From Pollenia angustigena (lineage: Eukaryota > Arthropoda > Insecta > Diptera > Polleniidae), in the NCBI GenBank assembly GCA_930367215.1, contig OV884059.1, positions 155,618,511 to 155,682,510 on the forward strand: a stretch of DNA of 64,000 bases, read 5' to 3'. A model generated the notes under the pieces. The model did no database searches and was not told the origin of the DNA. It saw nothing but the letters and a program-made list of their open reading frames with translations. Each line of letters opens with the position of its first letter. Positions within the stretch are counted from its first letter, which is position 1. A program made the position numbers and the translations under genes. Of this stretch, positions 1-8,837 are shown one piece after another.

Positions 1-1267
1 ATTTCCCCTCGAAGTAAACTCTTAACCCTTACGCCATTTCTCGATCGCAATGGGATCATAAGGGCCAATGGGCGTTTAGCGCAGTCCCCAGCATTAACGT
101 ACAATGAACGCTGTCCAATTCTGTTGCCATACGAATCAAAATTGGCCAGAATGATAACAGAATTTGTGCACAAAATTACTTTGCATGGAGGAAATCAGCT
201 CATGACCCGAGTAATAAGAACAGAATTTTGGATTTTTCGACTAAAGCCCTTAGTAAAAACAGTCATAAATAATTGCAAAACATGTGTACTTTACAAAAAA
301 CATACTCAAAGTCAGATAATGGCATCCCTGCCACCTGAACGCACAACAATATCAAGACCCTTTACAGTTACAGGTGTTGATTACGCTGGACCTTTCAACA
401 TTCGAAACTTTACGGGTCGAGCCTGCCTTATCACAAAAGGATATGTTTGCATATTTGTATGCTTTGCCACAAAAGCTGTACATTTAGAACCAGTAAGTGA
501 CCTATCGACCCAAGCTTTTTTAGCCGCTTTCTCCCGCTTTATTGGAAGACGTGGATGTCCCGCAATCATATATTCGGACAACGGCACGAACTTTGTCGGA
601 GCAGCAGAACTCATCAAAAAGGATCGTCTAGAATTTATAAAAACTCTTCAAACCCAAGTAACTCACAACTTTAGCCATCAAAACATCATTTGGAAATTTA
701 TACCCCCTGGTGCCCCACATATGGGCGGACTCTGGGAGGCCGGTGTAAAATCCTTCAAAAACCCACCTAAAGAAAATGATACCAGATATGAAATTCACCT
801 TTGAAGAGCTGTCAACAATTCTCACTCGCATAGAATCGTGTTTAAACTCTAGACCCTTAAGTCCTGCTAGCGATTACCCAAACGACCTTAACCCATTGAC
901 CCCTGGACACTTCCTTATTGGAACTCCATTATTGACCCCAGCCGAACCTGATGTAAGCAGCGAAAACCTGACCCTCATCAACCGCTGGAAACGCCTAAAG
1001 GTCATCTACCACTCATTTTGCCAAAGATGGAAATCCGAGTATCTTGCCGAACTTCATCGCAGGTACAAGTGGAAGTCTCAGAAGGATAACGTTAAAGTCA
1101 ACGATTTGGTAGTCATCAAAAACAACAACTTGCCACCCAACGAATGGCAAATGGGTCGAATCACTAAGACTCATATTGGAACTGATCAAAACTGTCGAGT
1201 TGTCGACATCCAGACAAAAAATGGGATCGTTACCAGACCCATTACAAAAATTGTGGTTTTGTTTTAA
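1..1267 (+). pseudogene. BEL/Pao retrotransposon pol 3' part (integrase), frameshifted
   Basis: The sequence encodes the C-terminal part of a BEL/Pao polyprotein. The first frame (from 124, probably open further left) has a zinc-binding region ending in CKTC, then the integrase core with GVDYAGPF, YSDNGTNF and PHMGGLWEAGVKSF, which carry the D, D and E residues. Around 758-765 the reading moves from frame 1 to frame 2. The second frame (776-1267) continues with the post-integrase domain typical of BEL elements (CLNSRPL, GHFLIGTPL, RWKRLK, CQRWKSEYL), and its valine-rich C-terminus ends at TAA 1265-1267. The break looks like a one-base indel, so this copy cannot make a complete Pol. Gag, protease and reverse transcriptase would lie left of the window. 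The family is certain from motif order; the exact clade is not determined. Confidence 0.88.
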
Positions 1268-1330
1268 AATACATTTAACATTTTTAAAAATTTTCCAAAC
1301 TAATTTTACACTGAATTCCTACTTACAGGT

Positions 1331-1513
1331 ATGGCATCCCACCAAACATTTCCAAGTTTCTCATCAACAGATTTAATTGCTGTCAACATATTCAACCCCA
1401 CACGACCCGCAAATTTGAATCGAAATGAGATCCTAGATGCCATATCTGCCAAAAATCATCACGACACCTTGCTACAGTATAACCTGTTTTTGCGGCACCC
1501 ACCAGCGTTTTGA
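1331..1513 (+). other. small ORF at 3' end of the BEL element
   Basis: A 60-codon frame starts at an ATG directly after TTACAG, which resembles a splice acceptor, and ends just before a purine-rich tract. It matches no domain I recognise. It may be a terminal coding segment of the BEL element or untranslated 3' sequence. Support is only position and openness. Confidence 0.2.
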
Positions 1514-1544
1514 ACTAACTAGCACCGACTCATGGGGGCCGGGA

Positions 1545-2070
1545 TGTTCAGCACTGAAGGTTGGCCAACCAGGACCAACAGTTTTATGTTATTTTGTTTC
1601 TCATTCTCTTTTTTTGTACAAACATGTAATTTCATTTTTATAAAAAAGATCAAAACACTCTAGTTTTGATTGTGGTAGCGAAAAGAACAAAAAGTTGTAA
1701 TTAAATTAAATTAAAAGTAACAAACAATAACAGAAACTTAAAACATTGTGAAAAACTTAAAATTATTAAAAACCAAAAAAAAAACCCAAATTTCAAACTC
1801 TAGTTTCAACCATAGAACAATAAACAAGTGAAGCAACAGAAAAAAAATCATTTTGACCCAACAAACAAACAAACATTTATACATTGTACATGAAGTAAAA
1901 ACAAAACTGTGAACAAAACAAAATACATTGATTTAAAATAAATAAAACTAAAATACAAAAAAAATAAATAAAAAACAAAGTGTTTTTATTTAAATAAGAA
2001 AACAAAGTGAACCGTGATAGATTTGAGGCAAAATCAAAAGTTCAGCCCTCAGCAATTGCTATTATTCACA
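1545..2070 (+). repeat. probable 3' LTR of the BEL element (3' limit uncertain)
   Basis: A purine-rich tract (TGGGGGCCGGGA) immediately precedes TGTTCAGCACTGAAGG, the arrangement expected for a polypurine tract followed by the start of a 3' LTR. The following 500 bp are A-rich and non-coding. Without the 5' LTR in the window the end cannot be fixed; a CA near 2070 is a guess. Confidence 0.45.
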
Positions 2071-2935
2071 AGCATAGCTATTCAGTGTGAATATTTTTAT
2101 TCAAGATATTAAAAAAATAAGTATTATTTCTTTTACAGATATTTGTCTTTAATATTTCACATATTTTTCTTAAAATATTTCAAATAAAAGTATTCAACAA
2201 AAATTTGTTTAAATATACTTATGAAAAAATTTTCTTTTTTTAAAGAACAAACCAACTAGAATAAAAAAGCTACGCATAATCGTGTGACTGTGCTGTGGAA
2301 ACTTTTGTACCCATTTCGCTTTGTACCAACTAGCGGCAATTAAATTTGTTTAAAACAGGGCAATCGTGTGATTTCAGAATATTTGGTTGGTGCAATTTTA
2401 TTATTGTGCGTCAATAAAGCAAAATCAAAATTGTGTCATATTGGTGCATTTGCGGCAATCGTGTGATCCCAGCTTAAAACTGACCAATTTCAAATGACAA
2501 AGATAAATTATGTTTTCGGGCCACGTACGTGCCATTAGAATAGCATCCAAAACAAAAACAAAATATACCACTAATCGAACTATAAATTTGTTCTTTCGTC
2601 ATGGATCTTGTTCATTGTTGTTGTAACATTAATTTTAAAGCATAATTCCAGGGTTGCCAGCATCTGTATTTAATCGGCAGAATATTAGAAATTGTCAATT
2701 GCAGTTAATAAAAATTAATCAATTAGAAAGTGTGTTAAAACTATTATTTTTTGCTTTTAAAAAAATTGTAATAAGCTATAAGTACCTCGGCATATTAAAG
2801 TTTGGGTGTTTTTTTTCCTTTATACCATATTTGAAAAAAAGTTTCAAGCGTTTTAATTTTTTGAGTCGTGGTTGACATTCTCATGGAAATGCCCATATGA
2901 CATTCGTAAGTACGTAATACTATATATATGTTAAA
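2071..2935. other. non-coding stretch left of the Polinton
   Basis: No gene is supported here. The motif AATCGTGTGA occurs three times (near 2278, 2363 and 2457), suggesting a degenerate repeat. The segment ends at the Polinton target-site duplication. Confidence 0.5.
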
Positions 2936-2941
2936 GCTATA
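2936..2941. repeat. left target-site duplication GCTATA
   Basis: GCTATA directly precedes the TIR start AGTAGATAGG and recurs directly after the other TIR end at 17575-17580. Six-base duplications are the hallmark of Polinton/Maverick integration. Confidence 0.93.
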
Positions 2942-3158
2942 AGTAGATAGGTAATGGGGATCTTGGACTGTGTCCGGTTCCGATAATGCGAAAAGGAATG
3001 TGTGGTGTAATAGATTATCCAAGTTCAGAACCATTTCCGGTATACGAGCAGACGAGGTGAAAATGAATAACAGTTTGTCCACTTATATATAGATGACGCT
3101 GATTGTGAAGTTCAGTTTTTTAGACTTAGATGGCGCATACATTTATCTCATTTCCGAT

Positions 3159-4036
3159 AGGATTTTAAAAATTTTGTGAAGAAAATACCAACAAAAGGTG
3201 TATTTTAAGAGGGTTTAAGCGTTGATTTGATTATTTGTTTAGAATTTTAAAAATTTTGTGAAGAAAATACCAACGAAATGGGTATTTTGAGGGGATTTAA
3301 GCGTTGATTTGAATATTTATTTAGGTTTTTAAAAATTTTGTGAAGAAAATACCAACAAAATGTGTATTTTGAGGGGATTTAAGCGTTGATTTGAATATTT
3401 ATTTAGGATTTTAAAAATTTTGTGAAGAAAATACCAACAAAATGGGTATTTTGAGGGGATTTAAGCGTTGATTTGAATATTTATTTAGGATTTTAAAAAT
3501 TTTGTGAAGAAAATACCAACGAAATGGGTATTTTGAGGGGATTTAAGCGTTGATTTGAATATTTATTTAGGATTTTAAAAATTTTGTGAAGAAAATACCA
3601 ACGAAATGGGTATTTTGAGGGGATTTAAGCGTTGATTTGAATATTTATTTAGGGTTTTTAAAAATTTTGTGAAGAAAATACCAACAAAATGTGTATTTTG
3701 AGGGGATTTAAGCGTTGATTTGAATATTTATTTAGGGTTTTTAAAAATTTTGTGAAGAAAATACCAACAAAATGGGTATTTTGAGGGGATTTAAGCGTTG
3801 ATTTGAATATTTATTTAGGATTTTAAAAATTTTGTGAAGAAAATACCAACGAAATGGGTATATTGAGGGGATTTAAGCGTTGATTTGAATACATATTTAT
3901 TTAGGGTTTTTAAAAATTTTGTGAAGAAAATACCAACAAAATGTGTATTTTGAGGGGATTTAAGCGTTGATTTGAATATTTATTTAGGATTTTAAAAATA
4001 TTGTGAAGAAAATACCAACAAAAATGGGTATTTTGA
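3159..4036 (+). repeat. 82-bp tandem repeat array, 11 units, left TIR
   Basis: Eleven units of about 82 bp share the core GTGAAGAAAATACCAAC. Unit starts at 3159, 3241, 3323, 3405 and 3487 give an 82-bp period. Units differ at AACAAAATGTG, AACAAAATGGG and AACGAAATGGG, and these variants occur in the same order in the right TIR. Subterminal arrays can be integrase-binding or replication sites, but no function is shown here. Confidence 0.95.
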
Positions 4037-4300
4037 TGTAAACTCTATTTTAAGTTTTATTGTAAACTCTGTTTTAAGCTCTATTTTATACAAGTTCCGA
4101 AACATTTATTTAATTTCCGAGCCATTTTATCATGTTGAAATTATTTTTTTACCATTTATCTTAGTTCCGAACCATTTGTATAATTTTGAAATTTATTTTA
4201 AGCAAGTTCTGAAGCTTTTTGGTGAGGTGAAGTTTATTTTTTTTTTTAACCACTAATCCTAGTTCCGAGCCAGTTTGTTGTAAGATTTCATTTCAACAGT
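4037..4300 (+). repeat. degenerate AGTTCCGA-type subterminal repeats, left TIR
   Basis: Short related motifs recur at roughly 40-70-bp spacing: AAGTTCCGAAACATTT, ATTTCCGAGCCATTTT, AGTTCCGAACCATTTG, AAGTTCTGAAGCTTTT and AGTTCCGAGCCAGTTT. They are repeated in the right TIR. They look like a decayed array or multiple protein-binding sites. Confidence 0.55.
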
Positions 4301-4853
4301 GATTCTAAACAGTTTAATTTTATCAAAACTATCGAAGCCAAAATCGACAAAATAGAAAATAAAAGTTCAAAATTATGGTATAACCGGTATCTTTTCACAT
4401 CAATTTTATAATTCTCAAGTAAAAAACAAGTTTGCGATTCTTTTAAAACAGTTTTTAGAATTAACACAATAGTCAAAGAATTTAAATTTAGTTTTGTTTT
4501 CTTCTTTGTATTAAGAAATATTTTGTTCCCGTTTATGCTGACATTATGTTATTCTTATTTGCAGTTTGTTTTCTTTCATAATATAACGTCTCCTAAGAAG
4601 ATTTAAAAAGAATTTGTATTTTGTTATAAAATGCTGACGATGTGTCTGCATGTTTGTTTACATTAATCTGATGAAGAAATCTTTTTGTTATATTTAAGAA
4701 GCATAAACATGATTGAGCGTGTTAGAATGTATAATTTGTTTATTAAACAAAACATTAATTGCTGTTTGTTTTCTTGCCCTTCTTAAAAGGCTTAGTGGTT
4801 CTAATATTGCATCACATTTCGAAAATAATTTTTAATGGCTGAACATATCCATG

Positions 4854-4861
4854 TATAAATA
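4854..4861 (+). promoter_or_regulatory. TATA-box candidate in left TIR
   Basis: TATAAATA lies about 105 bp upstream of the first ATG of the 46-codon BIR-like ORF. The spacing fits a core promoter with a short leader. No initiator motif was confirmed. Confidence 0.35.
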
Positions 4862-4965
4862 GCGTATACAATTTATTTCAACAACAAGTATATTGTGATT
4901 TATCGTGGAGTTCAAATAGTATTTTTAATAATTGCGGTTGAAATAATGAAAGAAAAAAATTTAAA

Positions 4966-5106
4966 ATGGTTAAAGATCTAAAATCCGATTGCAATGAAGA
5001 TCAGCATTTAAAACAATCTTCATTTACGCCACGCTATAGCATGACTGATATTTTCCATAGAGAAGATGAACGTTTAAAAACTTGTACATGCTGGCCATTA
5101 ATGTAA
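4966..5106 (+). CDS. 46-aa ORF ending in the first strand of a BIR-like domain, left TIR copy
   Basis: The 46-residue frame ends with REDERLKTCTCWPLM. The pattern R-L-K-T-x-T-x-W-P-L is the conserved N-terminal edge of baculoviral IAP repeat (BIR) domains, including the first BIR of insect IAP proteins. The frame stops before any zinc ligand, so alone it cannot form a BIR. A GTAAAG donor-like site lies at the stop, and a TTAACAG acceptor-like site lies at 5231-5236. The sequence after that acceptor reads KNFYLLGQ in one frame, which resembles the next BIR segment. This is either a spliced small gene or a captured, degraded IAP relic. The exact copy in the right TIR is at 15415-15555. The motif is seen; IAP ancestry is inferred. 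Confidence 0.4.
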   Translation: MVKDLKSDCNEDQHLKQSSFTPRYSMTDIFHREDERLKTCTCWPLM

Positions 5107-5317
5107 AGATATTTTTGAAAACTATTGTAAAAAGTTAGAATAAAATATATACATATACATATATAAAATTAATTTGTTATCATTATTCTGAGCATACAGT
5201 GAGCACTTGTAGTGCTTTAATGTTATGTGTTAACAGATTTGTTTACCGAAATATTTGTAAAAATTTCTACCTACTTGGCCAAGTGCTCTTTAACTCTGTA
5301 TACACATAAGCCAAACA

Positions 5318-5770
5318 ATGAATTGTTTACACAAGACATGTGGCTGTATAGTACAAGTACAGGAGTACGACGATTTTTCCGGCGAACGCTTTCGCACATA
5401 TTTACATCAATGTGAAGCTTGTGTTTCAACAGATGACTCGCATGTAAAAGAACGTAATCTATCGATATTTGAGAAACGAGAACAACAACGAGAACAACAT
5501 CTGCTTGAGCTCGAGGCAATAGAGACGGATCACAGTAATATCAAACCGATCAAATACCTCTTGGACAATATAATCGCAAGTCGGGGTCTGTGTTCCAACA
5601 AATACAACTATCAGTTCTACAGGCAGGTGATAATAAAAGATGAAATTTTGACGAGAGTATTTCACATCATTAAAATAAACAATCGCTACTACTGTGATGC
5701 CGACATAGTGGATCGGGGTAATTTTTATTTACTATTTAAAAATTTGGGATCTTGGTGGTGTAATGGATGA
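5318..5770 (+). CDS. unknown 150-aa Cys-rich protein, left TIR copy
   Basis: The frame starts at ATG 5318 and ends at TGA 5768-5770. The N-terminus is cysteine/histidine-rich (CLHKTCGC, then HQCEACVS near residues 30-36), suggesting zinc binding. A charged helical segment (FEKREQQREQHLLELEAIE) follows, then a basic/aromatic C-terminal half ending in SWWCNG. I do not recognise the family. It lies just downstream of the BIR-like ORF on the same strand, so the two could be parts of one spliced gene. The frame is preserved identically in both TIRs. A 31-codon frame (5763-5858) overlaps its stop codon. Confidence 0.45.
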   Translation: MNCLHKTCGCIVQVQEYDDFSGERFRTYLHQCEACVSTDDSHVKERNLSIFEKREQQREQHLLELEAIETDHSNIKPIKYLLDNIIASRGLCSNKYNYQFYRQVIIKDEILTRVFHIIKINNRYYCDADIVDRGNFYLLFKNLGSWWCNG

Positions 5771-6160
5771 TAAAAGAAATATTATGGAAGATAGAATAAA
5801 TACTAGAGCTTGGGGTCACTTTAGAGATAGAAATGGCACTCATATGGAAATTGAATAATAATACTAATCTTTTGTTTATTACTATTGAGATAGCAGTGGT
5901 TAATAATAACACAAAAATAAAAGGCTTTTGTTTTTTATACTTATTAAAATAAATTTTATTATTTTATATGCATATATAAGATTACATCTAAATACATTTA
6001 TTCTTATACAATAACCATTGAAATATATATATATTTATTAATTAGTTTCTTAAAAATAATGTGTATGTTACTGTATTTAAATTAATAATAATAATTATCT
6101 TTAAAGAAAAAAACAAGTTAAAATATAAGATTTAAAAATTAAAAAATTGTTGTTCTTATT

Positions 6161-6631
6161 TCAAATTAGATTTTCTCTTTCAAGTAAAATAGCATTTTTT
6201 AAAGCGCAAACTCCATAGTTGTGATAACTGCAATATGTGTTTTCTGGATACTTCTTATTAAGTTCCTTTAAATTTATACATCCAAAATCCTCTATATTTA
6301 AAACTTTTTTCTGCAGCACTTTTTCCAACCATTGGCTCTTTTCTGTTCCTTTTACATATATTTTAGAATTTTTTAAATTATTTTTTAAAAAATTACAAAC
6401 ACTCTTGAATGAAACTACTCCTGTATTCCAGTTAAGATGATGAAAATATTTTATTAACCAATATGCTTCTTCTTGCTCCTTTTGTGATAAACAATTGAAA
6501 TCAAAAGGCGGTCTTATAATAAAATTGATATATTCCATAGAATTGAAAACAATTGCAACTTCTTTAACGATAAATTTGTTTGATTTTAATTTAAAACCTT
6601 GTAAATCAATGAAAACATGTTTACAAGACAT
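6161..6631 (-). CDS. unknown 156-aa protein spanning the left TIR boundary
   Basis: A complete frame starts 12 bp downstream of the major capsid stop codon, so it is probably the last gene of the leftward block. The N-terminus (HVFIDLQGFKLKSNKFIVKE) and C-terminal region (YCSYHNYGVCALKNAILL) loosely recall a DEDDh-type nuclease fold, with an acidic D near residue 9 and a late His. The usual D-x-E is D-x-Q here, so nuclease activity is doubtful. The last 105 or so codons lie inside the TIR and recur truncated at 14042-14360. Function is not assigned. Confidence 0.7.
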   Translation of the reverse strand: MSCKHVFIDLQGFKLKSNKFIVKEVAIVFNSMEYINFIIRPPFDFNCLSQKEQEEAYWLIKYFHHLNWNTGVVSFKSVCNFLKNNLKNSKIYVKGTEKSQWLEKVLQKKVLNIEDFGCINLKELNKKYPENTYCSYHNYGVCALKNAILLERENLI

Positions 6632-6643
6632 CTTTTTTAGGAT

Positions 6644-7834
6644 TTATAAAATTTTTCGAACTTGTCCCTTTAATGGTATATATTCAATAATACGATCGTG
6701 AATGAGAATACAATAAGCTGATGTGTTTGCTGGAACATTAGTAGCTGTTTCAAATTCAATTTTTATATCAATTGGTCCGCTGACAATAGATTCATTTTGA
6801 TAACTAACATCTACTACTATTATTGGAGAATTATTTTTAAACTCTTGAGATGTGAGAAGCGGCTGGGAGTCTCGCATATAGTAGTTCTCTTGAAACCTTA
6901 GATACATATCATATAGAATTGCATAACGTTCATTCTGAAACTTTATGTTAAGGTCATCATATGGATAAGACTCTGAATTTAAATGTACTTTTAAATTAGT
7001 CAGATCGCAGTGTATAAATTTCTTTTCATGTTGGAATGCAATCAAAACAAAACGAGGGCGTTCTCTATTCGCTGCCAGCTTAACATTCCACACATGATTA
7101 GTAGACATATTTAGATGTGGATTTATATGACAATCCCAACTTCTAAATGCAATTGGTATTGAAGTACCACTGTTTATTATTTTTATCATATTTAATTTAC
7201 AAAAATCTGATAGTTGTACATGGGGAATTCTCCACGATATACTTGAAATTGTTAATTTAGCCTTTTCGGTAGAAACAGTTGAATAAACAAGATTCTCATC
7301 ATTTTTATTACGTAATAGAATCAATTCATGTTTTGCATTCAATAATATTTTGTTATAGTCTTCAGCGAATCCCAAAAACAATTTAAGTGGTACATAAAAA
7401 TTAAAATATCCATTTACGAGATCGATGTCATCAATTTTATTCCATCCAGCATTTTGCATTCCATTACTATCTATTGGTGATAATGAAACCAAATTTTTTA
7501 TAGTACTTGATGTTCCTAAATGTCTTGTTTGATCAATTTCAACACCATTTACTTCGTAACGGATTTCATCAAATAGATGTGCTACAAAATTATTTTTTAA
7601 TTTAATGTTGGCTGCAGAAGATACTAATTTTGTATTGCTATCATCTTTAACAAATCCTTCTACATATATAAAACTTTCCGATGGCAAAACATACAAGTCT
7701 TGATTTTGTATTGTTATACGAATTTCATCGTTATTATTGTAAGATTGTAAATATGGGGTATACGTATGGTAGGCCTTTTTAATTATATTTTCATCGGACA
7801 AAGGTTTATCCAGAACATCTATTATTGAACTCAT
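6644..7834 (-). CDS. Polinton major capsid protein (double jelly-roll)
   Basis: The 396-aa product has the size and position of the Polinton major capsid protein. It is rich in beta-strand-forming sequence with few charged repeats. Recognisable stretches are YTPYLQSYNNNDEIRI near the N-terminus, LFDEIRYEVNGVEIDQTR near residues 90-110, SISWRIPHVQLSD in the middle, and ANRERPRFVLIAFQHEK. Known Polinton capsids have a vertical double-jelly-roll fold that trimerises into capsomers. The start ATG overlaps the stop of the 55-aa ORF as ATGA, and the minor capsid gene lies immediately upstream, matching the usual adjacency. The frame is intact. Identity rests on family recall and synteny, not on a structure. 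Confidence 0.85.
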   Translation of the reverse strand: MSSIIDVLDKPLSDENIIKKAYHTYTPYLQSYNNNDEIRITIQNQDLYVLPSESFIYVEGFVKDDSNTKLVSSAANIKLKNNFVAHLFDEIRYEVNGVEIDQTRHLGTSSTIKNLVSLSPIDSNGMQNAGWNKIDDIDLVNGYFNFYVPLKLFLGFAEDYNKILLNAKHELILLRNKNDENLVYSTVSTEKAKLTISSISWRIPHVQLSDFCKLNMIKIINSGTSIPIAFRSWDCHINPHLNMSTNHVWNVKLAANRERPRFVLIAFQHEKKFIHCDLTNLKVHLNSESYPYDDLNIKFQNERYAILYDMYLRFQENYYMRDSQPLLTSQEFKNNSPIIVVDVSYQNESIVSGPIDIKIEFETATNVPANTSAYCILIHDRIIEYIPLKGQVRKIL

Positions 7835-7998
7835 GGTTTCTTCAATTTTAAATATAATGATTTTAGAAATTCTTTATTTGATTGCGTTAAGTTTATATTT
7901 TTTAATGAATTCTTTGAATTTAATTTATTTTTCAATATTTTGTTAGAAGAAGAGTGTAATACTTTGTTTTTAGGTATATTCTTCTTGTAAATTATCAT
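7831..7998 (-). CDS. 55-aa basic ORF wedged between minor and major capsid genes
   Basis: An ATG at 7998-7996 overlaps the stop codon of the minor capsid gene (TAATG), and the TGA at 7833-7831 overlaps the start of the major capsid gene (ATGA). The 55 codons are uninterrupted and encode a very lysine/asparagine-rich peptide starting MIIYKKNIPKNK and ending EFLKSLYLKLKKP. Exact overlap at both ends is what a compact polycistronic virus-like operon shows, and it argues for a real gene. I cannot name it. Candidate roles such as a capsid cement or DNA-binding peptide are speculation. Confidence 0.6.
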   Translation of the reverse strand: MIIYKKNIPKNKVLHSSSNKILKNKLNSKNSLKNINLTQSNKEFLKSLYLKLKKP

Positions 7999-8684
7999 TA
8001 CTTTGTTGGTCTTAAATGTAATCGAATTGTAATTTCCTCTCCTCGGAAATTAAGTAAATCACCGTCTTGATCAACCACTCGCAGAGTAATGGAGCTTATC
8101 TCTCGACAGTTGATTGGTAAATAAATTAGATTCCTAGGAATCTCATCTATTTTATAGCCAGGTGGGACGTTAATGGCAAACTCATGCAAAGTATGTGCTT
8201 GGGAGTTATTCATGTATGTGTTGACAGCTATATTACTCTCAATTCGTAAAAGATTTACTTTAAAAATATTAACTGGTAGATCTGAGTAATGCTCTTTATT
8301 AGGTAATAGAATATTTTCTTTAAATCCCAAAAGCTTCCCAATTGTATTTTTCTTATTAAAGTATATTGGATCATTAGAGTTTTTTATTTTAACTTGCATC
8401 GTATTATTATTAGCTTCAATATTAATTTTATTTTGAGGACTATATCGTTGATATTGTTCTTTAATATAATCAACTATATCGTTTAGTTCATAAGATCCAA
8501 TGGGAATTTCAATTACTTGTTCGCCAATATGAAACATATTATTATAAACATCTACATTTGGAATACTATTGTATGAATGAAAATCTGTAAGTGCACACTC
8601 ATATTTTCCGTCCAACTCAATTGGAGGAAAATAGTTAGCCGTCAACTCAGTTGAATTAGAGCTTAAAGTGAGAGTTATTGACAT
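7998..8684 (-). CDS. Polinton minor capsid (penton) protein, single jelly-roll
   Basis: The 228-aa product begins MSITLTLSSNSTELTANYFP and continues with LDGKYECALTDFHSYNSIPN. This is the signature start of Polinton penton-like minor capsid proteins, in which a beta-rich domain forms the five-fold vertex. It lies directly upstream of the major capsid gene. The C-terminus (ITLRVVDQDGDLLNFRGEEI) also fits a final jelly-roll strand pair. The frame is intact. The next gene begins inside its stop codon (TAATG). Confidence 0.85.
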   Translation of the reverse strand: MSITLTLSSNSTELTANYFPPIELDGKYECALTDFHSYNSIPNVDVYNNMFHIGEQVIEIPIGSYELNDIVDYIKEQYQRYSPQNKINIEANNNTMQVKIKNSNDPIYFNKKNTIGKLLGFKENILLPNKEHYSDLPVNIFKVNLLRIESNIAVNTYMNNSQAHTLHEFAINVPPGYKIDEIPRNLIYLPINCREISSITLRVVDQDGDLLNFRGEEITIRLHLRPTK

Positions 8685-8837
8685 TTCGACTGTTGAATTG
8701 CAAATAAAGTAAAAAACATAATATTATTTATTTAAAAATAATTTATTTACATATATTTTTTTGTTCTTTTCTTATTTAATAATAACAATACATTAACTCT
8801 TACATTCTATTATTATAATTATATCTACTCTTACAAA
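8685..8837. other. non-coding gap between integrase stop and minor capsid start
   Basis: The 153-bp AT-rich gap breaks the otherwise tightly packed leftward block, so it may hold the promoter of the capsid genes and the integrase polyadenylation site. No individual element could be assigned. Confidence 0.35.

Larger units (their letters stand above)
2942..6479 (+). repeat. Polinton left terminal inverted repeat (about 3.54 kb)
   Basis: This arm is nearly identical to the reverse complement of 14042-17574. Coordinates pair with a constant sum of 20521 over most of the arm and 20516 at the outermost end, showing only a few bases of indel. From outside in, it holds about 200 bp of end sequence, an 82-bp tandem array, degenerate AGTTCCGA repeats, a promoter-like TATAAATA with a BIR-like small ORF, a 150-aa ORF, and the 3' two thirds of the 156-aa gene. 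Several kilobases of coding-size TIR is long for a Polinton. Confidence 0.93.

Noticed and set aside
3159..4036. CRISPR-like array
   Set aside because: Regular 82-bp units but no unique spacers; units are repeats throughout, in a eukaryotic transposon TIR.
4288..4476. 62-aa ORF on the minus strand (copy at 16045-16233)
   Set aside because: Duplicated only because it lies in the TIRs; no motif, AT-rich by-product.
5227..5415. 62-aa ORF overlapping the 150-aa ORF (copy at 15106-15294)
   Set aside because: Alternative frame with no GT/AG or motif support; kept only as context for the BIR-like segment.
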